Source of the DNA: Firmicutes bacterium UBA5496
GTDB taxonomy: Bacteria; Bacillota; Proteinivoracia; UBA4975
DNA: 11,943 bases
Assembly (NCBI GenBank): GCA_002427015.1
Contig: DIPE01000037.1
Coordinates: forward strand, 27,191 to 39,133
Reading direction: 5' to 3'
Shown here: positions 7,058-11,943 of the stretch, in pieces
How the letters are laid out: the number at the start of each line of letters is the position of its first letter
Position numbering within the stretch: the stretch's first letter is position 1
The notes under the pieces: generated by a model
Databases searched by the model: none
Told to the model about the DNA's origin: nothing
Seen by the model: only the letters and a program-made list of their open reading frames with translations
Translations under genes and position numbers: made by a program

Positions 7058-7088
7058 GCATGAATACCCAGTGCAGAGGGAAACACTA
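7058..7088 (+). promoter_or_regulatory. Sigma-F/sigma-G-like promoter of dacF
   Basis: GCATG (7058-7062) resembles the forespore -35 element (GYWTA for sigma-F, GYATR for sigma-G). After 16 bases comes GGAAACACTA (7079-7088), which fits every fixed position of the sigma-F -10 consensus GGNRANANTW. The expected start near 7094 leaves room for the ribosome binding site at 7104-7110. In B. subtilis dacF is a sigma-F gene, which supports the call. The consensus sequences are from memory. Confidence 0.6.
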
Positions 7089-7116
7089 AAGCAAGATACT
7101 ACCAGGAGGGATAATC

Positions 7117-8328
7117 ATGCGTAAACTGACCTGTCTTGTCTTAACCTTGTTGCTGCTTGGGTTATTGCCTGCAAAGGCCGCAGATTCCACCTATCAGCCG
7201 GCAGACATTGATACCACTTCAGAGGTGGAAATCGGGCAGATACCGCCCTATGAGGGAGAGTTGTCCGCCAAAAGCGCTGTGCTCATGGATTCGATTACCG
7301 GCAAAATCTTGTTTGCCAAGGATCCTCATACCCCCAGGCCCCCTGCCAGCATTACCAAGATCATGACCATGCTCTTGGTCATGGAAGCCTTAGAGCGGGG
7401 TGAACTGGCCCTGGATGATGTAATGGTGACCAGCACCAGAGCCAAGGAAACGGGAGGCACTAAGATATTCCTGGATGTGGGGGACGAAATCACTGTGGAG
7501 CAGGCCATGATCGGCATGGCGGTGGAGTCTGCCAATGACGCTGCCGTAGTGGTGGCGGAACATATGGGAGGTTCGGTGGAAGGCTTTGTGGAGATGATGA
7601 ACCGCCGGGCACAGGAACTAGGCATGGAAAACACCCGTTTTGCCAACCCCTCTGGTCTGCCCGAGGACGTGGGGGGCAGCATTACCACGGCCTTAGATAT
7701 CGCTCTGATGGCCAGGGAATTGCTGACCCATCCTCAGATTACCACCTGGACCACCATCCCCTGGGATACCCAGTTTATGGGCAAGGTTTACATCGCTAAC
7801 AAAAACCTCAAGTTTATCCGCAACTACCCCGGGGGGGACGGCCTTAAAACCGGTTGGACGGAAGAGGCGGGCTACTGCCTTGCGGCTACTGCCGTCAGGG
7901 ATGGGACCAGGATGATTTCAGTGGTCATGAACACTCCCACTTATGAGCTGCGGACAAGAGACGCCGTCAATCTGCTGAATTACGGTTTCGCCCACTGGCG
8001 CAGCCAGCGGCTCTACAGCAAGGATGAAGTCCTGACTACAGTCCTGGTGGATAAGGGCAGAAGGCGCCGGGTTGAACTGATTCCCTCCCGGGATGTGGCG
8101 GTACTCCTTGAGAAAAGTGATAGCCGGGAAGTGAGCACAGTCCTCAACCTGCCCAAGCTGGTGAAGGCGCCCCTGGCCAAGGGGGACCCGGTGGGCAGCT
8201 TGGATGTAATGCTGGGTGATGAAGTGCTGGAGACCATAGATGTGGTTGCTGCTGAGGCTGTGCCTCGGGCCAACTGGATTCAGTTGTTGGGCCGAGTGGT
8301 ATTTAATTTCATAGCATCAATTAAATAG
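7117..8328 (+). CDS. dacF: D-alanyl-D-alanine carboxypeptidase DacF (low-molecular-weight PBP)
   Basis: This is a 403-residue DD-carboxypeptidase that removes the terminal D-alanine from peptidoglycan stem peptides outside the membrane. In spore formers DacF adjusts cross-linking of forespore wall or cortex. A signal peptide covers about residues 1-21 (MRKLTCLVL..., cleavage after AKA). The penicillin-binding domain has S78-x-x-K81 (SITK), S138-A-N (ESAND) and K244-T-G (LKTGWT). A PBP5-type C-terminal beta domain follows (about 290-375), and the last ~20 residues form an amphipathic membrane anchor. ATG 7117 has AGGAGGG 6 bases upstream. The gene is preceded by a terminator and a forespore-type promoter and followed by spoIIAA after a 62-base gap with no terminator. 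Read-through into spoIIA is therefore possible, as known for B. subtilis. Confidence 0.93.
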   Translation: MRKLTCLVLTLLLLGLLPAKAADSTYQPADIDTTSEVEIGQIPPYEGELSAKSAVLMDSITGKILFAKDPHTPRPPASITKIMTMLLVMEALERGELALDDVMVTSTRAKETGGTKIFLDVGDEITVEQAMIGMAVESANDAAVVVAEHMGGSVEGFVEMMNRRAQELGMENTRFANPSGLPEDVGGSITTALDIALMARELLTHPQITTWTTIPWDTQFMGKVYIANKNLKFIRNYPGGDGLKTGWTEEAGYCLAATAVRDGTRMISVVMNTPTYELRTRDAVNLLNYGFAHWRSQRLYSKDEVLTTVLVDKGRRRRVELIPSRDVAVLLEKSDSREVSTVLNLPKLVKAPLAKGDPVGSLDVMLGDEVLETIDVVAAEAVPRANWIQLLGRVVFNFIASIK

Positions 8329-8338
8329 TCAGTCCAAG

Positions 8339-8367
8339 GCAGGAATTGCCAAGATTCTGGCGAACTT
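8339..8367 (+). promoter_or_regulatory. Sigma-H-like promoter of the spoIIA operon, with possible 0A box
   Basis: GCAGGAATT (8339-8347) fits the sigma-H -35 consensus RNAGGAWWW completely. Eleven bases later GGCGAACTT (8359-8367) matches the -10 consensus RNNGAATWW with one mismatch (C for T). This is the spacing expected for sigma-H, the factor that transcribes spoIIA in Bacillus. TGGCGAA (8358-8364) also fits the Spo0A box TGNCGAA, but it overlaps the -10, whereas activating boxes normally lie upstream. The gap holds no terminator. Confidence 0.6.
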
Positions 8368-8390
8368 TTACTAATGGGAGGGGATGCCAG

Positions 8391-8732
8391 GTGAAAGTTG
8401 CCAAAGAATATCGCGGCAATATTCTGATTGTGGCCGCAGCCGGTGAATTGGACCATCATACCGCCGCTGTGCTTAAGGGTTGTATTCAAGAAGAATTAGG
8501 CAAGGGCATGGTCCGGCATATTGTTTTGGATTTTTCCGGTCTGAGCTTTATGGATAGCTCAGGCCTGGGTGTGTTGCTGGGACGCTATAAGGAACTGGCC
8601 AAATGGCAGGGGAATATGCTGGTTTTTGGCCTGCAGCCCCTTGTGGAAAAACTATTCCTGATGACTGGCCTCAACAAGCTGATTCCCGTTCATGCCAATT
8701 TGGACGCATGTCTTAAAGTCTTGGGGGTGTAA
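8391..8732 (+). CDS. spoIIAA: Anti-anti-sigma factor SpoIIAA
   Basis: This is a 113-residue STAS-domain protein. The unphosphorylated form binds SpoIIAB and releases sigma-F; SpoIIAB phosphorylates it to switch it off, and SpoIIE reactivates it. The phosphorylation-site motif MDSSGLGVLLGRYK is present, and S57 corresponds to Ser58 of B. subtilis. GTG 8391 is chosen because GGGAGGGG (8376-8383) lies 7 bases upstream and the product then begins KVAKEYRGN at the usual family length. An earlier in-frame TTG (8346) would start inside the promoter. The next gene follows after two bases, typical of the cotranscribed spoIIA operon. Confidence 0.94.
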   Translation: MKVAKEYRGNILIVAAAGELDHHTAAVLKGCIQEELGKGMVRHIVLDFSGLSFMDSSGLGVLLGRYKELAKWQGNMLVFGLQPLVEKLFLMTGLNKLIPVHANLDACLKVLGV

Positions 8733-8734
8733 AG

Positions 8735-9190
8735 ATGGAAGTGAATAACTACTTCACGATTTCATTTCCCGCTAACTCCCGCAATGAATCCTTTGCCCGG
8801 GTGGTGGTGGCAGCCTTTGCCGCCCAACTGGATCCTACTTTAGAAGAACTCAATGAAATTAAGACAGCAGTATCTGAAGCTGTAACAAATGCCATTATCC
8901 ACGGTTACCGGGACCGGGGCGGCCAGGTGGTAATTACCTGCAGCCTGAGACAGGATAACAGCCTGGAAGTGATTGTCAAGGATACCGGCGTGGGTATTGA
9001 TAATCTTGAGCAGGCTCGGGAGCCTTTGTATACATCCCGGCCCGATTTGGAGCGGTCGGGAATGGGCTTTACAGTCATGGAAGAATTTATGGATTCTGTG
9101 TCAATTCAGACCCAGCCCGGTCAGGGGACGTCAGTGACTATGACCAAAAAAATCTCTGCCTGGGAGCAGGGAGGCAATGAAAAGAATTAA
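8735..9190 (+). CDS. spoIIAB: Anti-sigma-F factor and serine kinase SpoIIAB
   Basis: This 151-residue GHKL-fold ATPase holds sigma-F inactive and phosphorylates SpoIIAA. The N-box is EIKTAVSEAVTNAIIHGY, with E48 (catalytic base) and N52 (Mg2+). The G1 box is KDTGVGI (D83) and the G2 region is ERSGMGFTVMEEFMD (S108-G111). NESFARVVVAAF keeps R22, equivalent to Arg20 of B. subtilis, which contacts both sigma-F and SpoIIAA. The whole protein is readily colinear with the Bacillus one. ATG 8735 follows GGGGGTG with 5-base spacing. The 3' end overlaps sigF by 14 bp, which ties synthesis of the anti-sigma factor to that of its target. Confidence 0.95.
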   Translation: MEVNNYFTISFPANSRNESFARVVVAAFAAQLDPTLEELNEIKTAVSEAVTNAIIHGYRDRGGQVVITCSLRQDNSLEVIVKDTGVGIDNLEQAREPLYTSRPDLERSGMGFTVMEEFMDSVSIQTQPGQGTSVTMTKKISAWEQGGNEKN

Positions 9191-9872
9191 TGGGGCCCTG
9201 CCTCCCTTGGAGCAAAAACTGGCCAGGGAGTATTTGGCCAGAGCTCAGGCCGGTGACCAGGGAGCCAGGGAATTGCTGGTGCGTCACAATTTGCTGCTGG
9301 TGAAAAAGGTGGCAGCCCGGTTTACTGGGGCAGACTCCATGGAGGACCTGTTCCAGGTAGGGTGTATTGGGCTGTTAAAAGCTGTGGACAATTTTGATCT
9401 GTCCAGGGACACCTCTTTCTCCACCTATGCCGTCCCTAGAATCATTGGCGAAATCCGCATGTATCTGCGGGACAATAATCCGGTCAAGGTCAGCAGAGAC
9501 TTGGTGCGGGTATCCAGCTTGGTCAAAAACTGCCGGCGCAGTCTGGAGCAGGAACTGGGCCGTGAACCCAGCGTGGGCGAAGTGGCGGCCCAGTTGAATC
9601 TTGGCGTTGAAGAAGTGGCTGCCGCTGAAACAGCCTTGGCGGCGCCGGCGGATTTAAGCGAGGCAGACTCTGCCCAGCTGATGGATGAAATGCGCATAGC
9701 CCTGAAAGAAGTCATTGGTCGCTTGGAACTGCGGGAGCGGCAGGTAATCACCCTAAGGTTTTTTCAGGATATGTCCCAGCAGCAGGTTGCGGAAAAGCTG
9801 GGCATTTCCCAGGGGCATGTATCCCGGATTGAGCGGGAAGTGTTAGATAAGCTGAGGACAGCTATGGGGTAG
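9177..9872 (+). CDS. sigF: RNA polymerase forespore sigma factor sigma-F (SpoIIAC)
   Basis: This is a 231-residue sigma-70-family factor, the first forespore-specific sigma factor. Region 2 spans about 30-100 (SMEDLFQVGCIGLLKAVDNF, FSTYAVPRIIGEIRMYLRD). Region 3 spans about 101-157 (VKVSRDL, LGREPSVGEVAAQL). Region 4 spans about 174-230 (ERQVITLRFFQDMSQQQVAEKLGISQGHVSRIE, a helix-turn-helix). The linker between AAP (157) and IALKE (174) is only 16 residues. The recalled B. subtilis protein has about 32 there, including the conserved DGDPI-type region 3.2 segment, which is missing here. ATG 9177 lies inside spoIIAB (14-bp overlap), and its GGGAGG is only 2 bases away, so translation is probably coupled. 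No other usable start is seen. Confidence 0.93.
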   Translation: MKRINGALPPLEQKLAREYLARAQAGDQGARELLVRHNLLLVKKVAARFTGADSMEDLFQVGCIGLLKAVDNFDLSRDTSFSTYAVPRIIGEIRMYLRDNNPVKVSRDLVRVSSLVKNCRRSLEQELGREPSVGEVAAQLNLGVEEVAAAETALAAPADLSEADSAQLMDEMRIALKEVIGRLELRERQVITLRFFQDMSQQQVAEKLGISQGHVSRIEREVLDKLRTAMG

Positions 9873-9894
9873 CGCCCAGGTTGTCTTTTTTTAT

Positions 9895-9925
9895 GGATAA
9901 GTTTCGCCCTTCAGGGGGAAATCTA
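9895..9925 (+). promoter_or_regulatory. Forespore-type promoter candidate before dodecin gene
   Basis: GGATA (9895-9899) is four of five to the sigma-F -35 (GYWTA). After 16 bases, the same spacing as in the dacF candidate, GGGAAATCTA (9916-9925) fits GGNRANANTW except for T in place of A at position 7. The expected start near 9931 precedes the ribosome binding site at 9941-9948. The match is imperfect, so the call is tentative. Confidence 0.38.
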
Positions 9926-9954
9926 TACACAGACAAATAAGAGGAGGTATCGAA

Positions 9955-10158
9955 ATGTCTGTATACAAGGTCATTGAACTGGTAGGAGAATCCAGCTCGG
10001 GCTGGCAGGGCGCAGTAGAGGACGCCATTGAACGGGCGTCAAAAACGGTAGACGGCATTACCGGCGTTGAACTGATAAATATGACGGCCAAGGTCAAGAA
10101 CGGACGCGTCGTCGGCTGGAAGGCCAATGTAAAAGCGGCCTTTGAGGTCCAAGATTAA
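9955..10158 (+). CDS. Dodecin family protein (calcium-dodecin-like)
   Basis: This 67-residue protein begins MSVYKVIELVGESS and has the beta-alpha-beta-beta layout of dodecins, which assemble into hollow dodecamers. Classical dodecins bind flavins through a conserved Trp in the segment after the helix. By my alignment that position is Gly here (G37 in TVDGITGVELI), while W17 and W55 occur elsewhere. This pattern, and the MSVYKVI start, resemble the M. tuberculosis protein described as calcium dodecin (Rv0379/SecE2) more than the flavin-binding ones. The ribosome binding site is excellent (GAGGAGGT, 6 bases before ATG 9955), predicting high expression. The gene sits between sigF and spoVAC, a sporulation context. 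Family membership is firm; ligand and role are inferred. Confidence 0.9.
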   Translation: MSVYKVIELVGESSSGWQGAVEDAIERASKTVDGITGVELINMTAKVKNGRVVGWKANVKAAFEVQD

Positions 10159-10165
10159 AACTGAC

Positions 10166-10185
10166 ATCCCCCCTCTGCGGGGGAT
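10166..10185 (+). terminator. Hairpin between dodecin gene and spoVAC
   Basis: ATCCCCC (10166-10172) pairs perfectly with GGGGGAT (10179-10185) around a 6-nt loop, 7 bases after the dodecin stop. Only three T residues follow, then GAATATTTGG, so termination would be partial at best. It may limit read-through from the highly translated dodecin gene into spoVAC or protect the 3' end of the dodecin transcript. Confidence 0.5.
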
Positions 10186-10233
10186 TTGAATATTTGGAGA
10201 TTGCTAGTTAAAACTATTGCTGAGGTGAAGGTT

Positions 10234-10680
10234 TTGAAGGATTTACTGAAAGATCCCGCAGCCTATCAGGCCCTGGCCAATGAGAAAAAGCCCAAACCCA
10301 GGCTGGCAAAGAACCTGGTCATGGCCTTTCTGGTAGGAGGGGGGATTTGCACCCTGGGGCAGCTGATTCAAAATATATATATTACATTCTTTAATTTTCC
10401 CCCGGAAAGGGCCGGAGACCCAACTGCGGCAACAGTAATCTTTATCAGCGGGCTTCTTACTTCTCTAGGCGTCTTTGACAAGATAGCCCGGCATGCTGGC
10501 GCGGGTACAGCTGTGCCCGTGACCGGGTTTGCCAATTCCATCGTCAGCGCCGCTCTGGAGTTTAAGCGCGAGGGCTTTGTTTTGGGAGTGGGGAGCAAAA
10601 TGTTCATCCTGGCTGGCTCAGTAATAGTTTTCGGTGTTGTCACTGCTTTTGTCGTAGGCTTAATTTCAGCATTGCTCTAG
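10234..10680 (+). CDS. spoVAC: Stage V sporulation protein SpoVAC
   Basis: This is a 148-residue polytopic protein of the inner forespore membrane, a core part of the SpoVA channel that imports Ca-dipicolinate during sporulation and releases it in germination. The short N-terminal cytoplasmic part contains PKPRLAKN. Hydrophobic segments follow (AFLVGGGICTLGQLIQN, ATVIFISGLLTSLGV and two near the C-terminus), along with the conserved GAGTAVPVTGFANSIVSAALEFKREG region (split here as GAGTAVPVTGFAN and SAALEFKREG). TTG 10234 is preferred because GAGGTG (10222-10227) gives a 6-base spacing and the usual family length. The in-frame TTG at 10186 would add 16 residues but touches a hairpin and has no proper site; GTG 10225 is a lesser alternative. 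spoVAD follows after 12 bases. Confidence 0.93.
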   Translation: MKDLLKDPAAYQALANEKKPKPRLAKNLVMAFLVGGGICTLGQLIQNIYITFFNFPPERAGDPTAATVIFISGLLTSLGVFDKIARHAGAGTAVPVTGFANSIVSAALEFKREGFVLGVGSKMFILAGSVIVFGVVTAFVVGLISALL

Positions 10681-10692
10681 GAGGGGAAGAGA

Positions 10693-11685
10693 GTGGCGAC
10701 CAAAAAGGGCAAACAGACCATTGTCTTTACTGCCAAACCGGTAATCATCGGCTATGGGACAGTTGCCGGCCCTAAGGAGGGCCAGGGGCCTGTTGGTTCT
10801 TATTTCGATAAAATATATCCGGATCTGGCCATGGGCCAAAAGAGTTTTGAGCTGGCAGAGCGGCAAATGATGCTCAATGCCATAGAAATAGCTCTGGAGA
10901 AGGCCAGTCTTTCCCGGAGCAATGTGGATTTTTTTGTAGCCGGCGATCTCTTAAATCAAATCATTTCCTCAGGATTTAGCGCTTTGGATCTTGGCGCGTC
11001 GTTTCTGGGGATTTACGGAGCCTGTTCCAGCTTTTGCGAGGGTTTATTCCTGGCCGGTATCCTTGTGGACAGCGGGGCCGCCCAAGTTGTAATCGCGGCT
11101 ACCTCCAGCCACAACAACACTGCCGAGCGTCAATACAGGTACCCTACCGAATACGGCGCCCAGTTGCCCCCTTGGTCGCAACATACTGTTACAGGGGCCG
11201 CGGCAACAGCGGTAGCGGTCCGAGGTACGGGACCCCGGCTGGAACTGGCTACTGTGGGCAAGGTCATGGATTTAGGGATCAAGGATCCCATGAACATGGG
11301 GGCGGCCATGGCCCCTGCCGCCGCAGACACAATTTTCGCCCATATGGCGGATACCGGGCGCAAGCCCGAGGATTATGACTTAATCGTCACTGGGGATTTG
11401 GGGAAAATAGGGCGGGAAATCTTGGTAGAGCTGGGCCAGCGTCAGGGGGTCGATCTCAGCAGCAACTACAGGGATTGCGGCGAACTAATTTACAGCAAAG
11501 AACAGCTGGAGAATGCCGGGGGCAGCGGCTGCGCCTGCTCGGCTTTGGTCACCTTGGGGATGCTCTTTAATCAGAATTACAAGCGGATATTGGCGGTAGC
11601 TACCGGCGCCCTGCACAGCCCAACTTCTTATCAGCAGGGTGAAAATATACCCGCGATTGCCCATGCCATCTCAATTGAGTTTTAA
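10693..11685 (+). CDS. spoVAD: Stage V sporulation protein SpoVAD (DPA-binding)
   Basis: This is a 330-residue protein with a thiolase-like fold. SpoVAD is a peripheral protein on the outer face of the forespore inner membrane that binds dipicolinic acid directly and is needed for its uptake. Recognisable parts are the N-terminal KPVIIGYGTVAGPKEGQGP, the FDKIYPDLAMGQKSFE segment, the nucleophile-elbow-like GIYGACSSFCEGL and the TAERQYRYPTEYG stretch. The C-terminal half has GGSGCACSALVTLG. The length is normal. GTG 10693 has AGGAGGGG about 8 bases upstream. It lies between spoVAC and spoVAE in an operon with short gaps (12 and 16 bases), so the three should be co-expressed in the forespore. 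Confidence 0.95.
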   Translation: MATKKGKQTIVFTAKPVIIGYGTVAGPKEGQGPVGSYFDKIYPDLAMGQKSFELAERQMMLNAIEIALEKASLSRSNVDFFVAGDLLNQIISSGFSALDLGASFLGIYGACSSFCEGLFLAGILVDSGAAQVVIAATSSHNNTAERQYRYPTEYGAQLPPWSQHTVTGAAATAVAVRGTGPRLELATVGKVMDLGIKDPMNMGAAMAPAAADTIFAHMADTGRKPEDYDLIVTGDLGKIGREILVELGQRQGVDLSSNYRDCGELIYSKEQLENAGGSGCACSALVTLGMLFNQNYKRILAVATGALHSPTSYQQGENIPAIAHAISIEF

Positions 11686-11701
11686 CAGGAGGGAAAATTG
11701 A

Positions 11702-11943
11702 ATGGGATCATATTTGACTGCCTTTCTTGTTGGCGGCGCCATCTGTCTCATTGCCCAACTGCTCTTGGATCTCACTTCCCTAACTCCAGCCCATGTCCTG
11801 GTTATCTTGGTAGTGGCAGGGGGGGTGCTGGGGGGGCTGGGGCTGTATGAGCCTTTAATTAAATTTGCCGGGGCGGGAGCGACGCTGCCCATTTCCAGTT
11901 TTGGCAACGCATTGGCCAAAGGGGCCATGGCCGAGGCTGCACG
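11702..11943 (+). CDS. spoVAE: SpoVAE (SpoVAEb type), 3' end outside window
   Basis: These are the first 80 residues of a small polytopic SpoVA membrane protein, cut by the window end. The product begins MGSYLTAFLVGGAICL and continues with LLLDLTSLTPAHVLVILVV, then GLYEPLIKFAGAGATLP and SSFGNALAKGAMAEA. This is the pattern shared by SpoVAE and related to SpoVAC (compare VPVTGFANS there). ATG 11702 has AGGAGGG (11687-11693) 8 bases upstream; the nearby TTG 11698 is out of frame. It acts with SpoVAC and SpoVAD in Ca-DPA movement across the inner spore membrane. About a third of the protein is expected beyond the window. Confidence 0.92.
   Translation, partial: MGSYLTAFLVGGAICLIAQLLLDLTSLTPAHVLVILVVAGGVLGGLGLYEPLIKFAGAGATLPISSFGNALAKGAMAEAA

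Noticed and set aside
8346..8390. Upstream TTG start extending SpoIIAA by 15 residues
   Set aside because: It would begin within the sigma-H-like -35 element, has no ribosome binding site, and makes the protein longer than the family.
9861..9892. Terminator after sigF
   Set aside because: There is a run of seven T residues, but the only stems before it are 4 bp and badly placed.
10188..10216. Forespore-type promoter before spoVAC (GAATA, 14 bases, GTTAAAACTA)
   Set aside because: Spacing differs from the other candidates, and the predicted transcript start near 10223 would remove or shorten the ribosome binding site at 10222-10227.
1..11943. CRISPR array, tRNA, rRNA or riboswitch
   Set aside because: No regularly spaced repeats, cloverleaf sequences or recognised riboswitch cores were found on reading; gaps between genes are short.

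Overview
The window is one continuous stretch of chromosome from an endospore-forming Firmicute, most likely a member of the Clostridia with fairly G+C-rich DNA. The evidence is the spoIIA and spoVA sporulation genes, strong AGGAGG-type ribosome binding sites, frequent GTG and TTG starts, and a spoVA operon that begins at spoVAC with no spoVAA or spoVAB. All genes are on the + strand. The order xerD, deoB, punA, dacF, spoIIA, spoVA matches what I recall of the ripX-drm-pupG-dacF-spoIIA-spoVA locus of Bacillus subtilis, so the backbone looks ancestral. The genus cannot be fixed from sequence reading alone.

Layout. Bases 1-774 hold the 3' part of a PAP2-family membrane phosphatase gene, closed by a clear intrinsic terminator. 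A hairpin-preceded small membrane ORF (859-1056) follows. Then comes a tight nucleoside-salvage operon: xerD (1148-2041), deoB (2066-3229), two different purine nucleoside phosphorylase genes in tandem (3230-4069 and 4066-4887) and a pyrimidine nucleoside phosphorylase gene (4888-6195). Its last four genes touch or overlap by 4 bp. Together the enzymes release bases from purine and pyrimidine nucleosides and convert (deoxy)ribose-1-phosphate to the 5-phosphate.

Between two terminators (6225-6264 and 7013-7035) lies an A+T-rich insert. It has a near-consensus sigma-A promoter and a 193-residue lipoprotein gene whose only sensible start codon is ATT. It looks lineage-specific.

The rest is sporulation. 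dacF (7117-8328) has a sigma-F/G-like promoter. The spoIIAA-spoIIAB-sigF operon (8391-9872) has a sigma-H-like promoter in the short gap after dacF. A dodecin gene (9955-10158) follows, then spoVAC-spoVAD-spoVAE (10234 to the window end), which encode the Ca-dipicolinate transport machinery. SpoIIAB is both an anti-sigma factor and a kinase. SpoIIAA relieves its inhibition, freeing sigma-F in the forespore, where dacF and possibly the dodecin gene are expected targets.

The points most worth following are: (1) a dodecin of apparently non-flavin, 'calcium dodecin'-like type between sigF and the Ca-DPA channel genes; (2) a second PNP whose purine-site residues have all changed towards an adenine/MTAP-like pattern; (3) a sigma-F that lacks the usual region 3.2 linker segment; and (4) the ATT-start lipoprotein insert.
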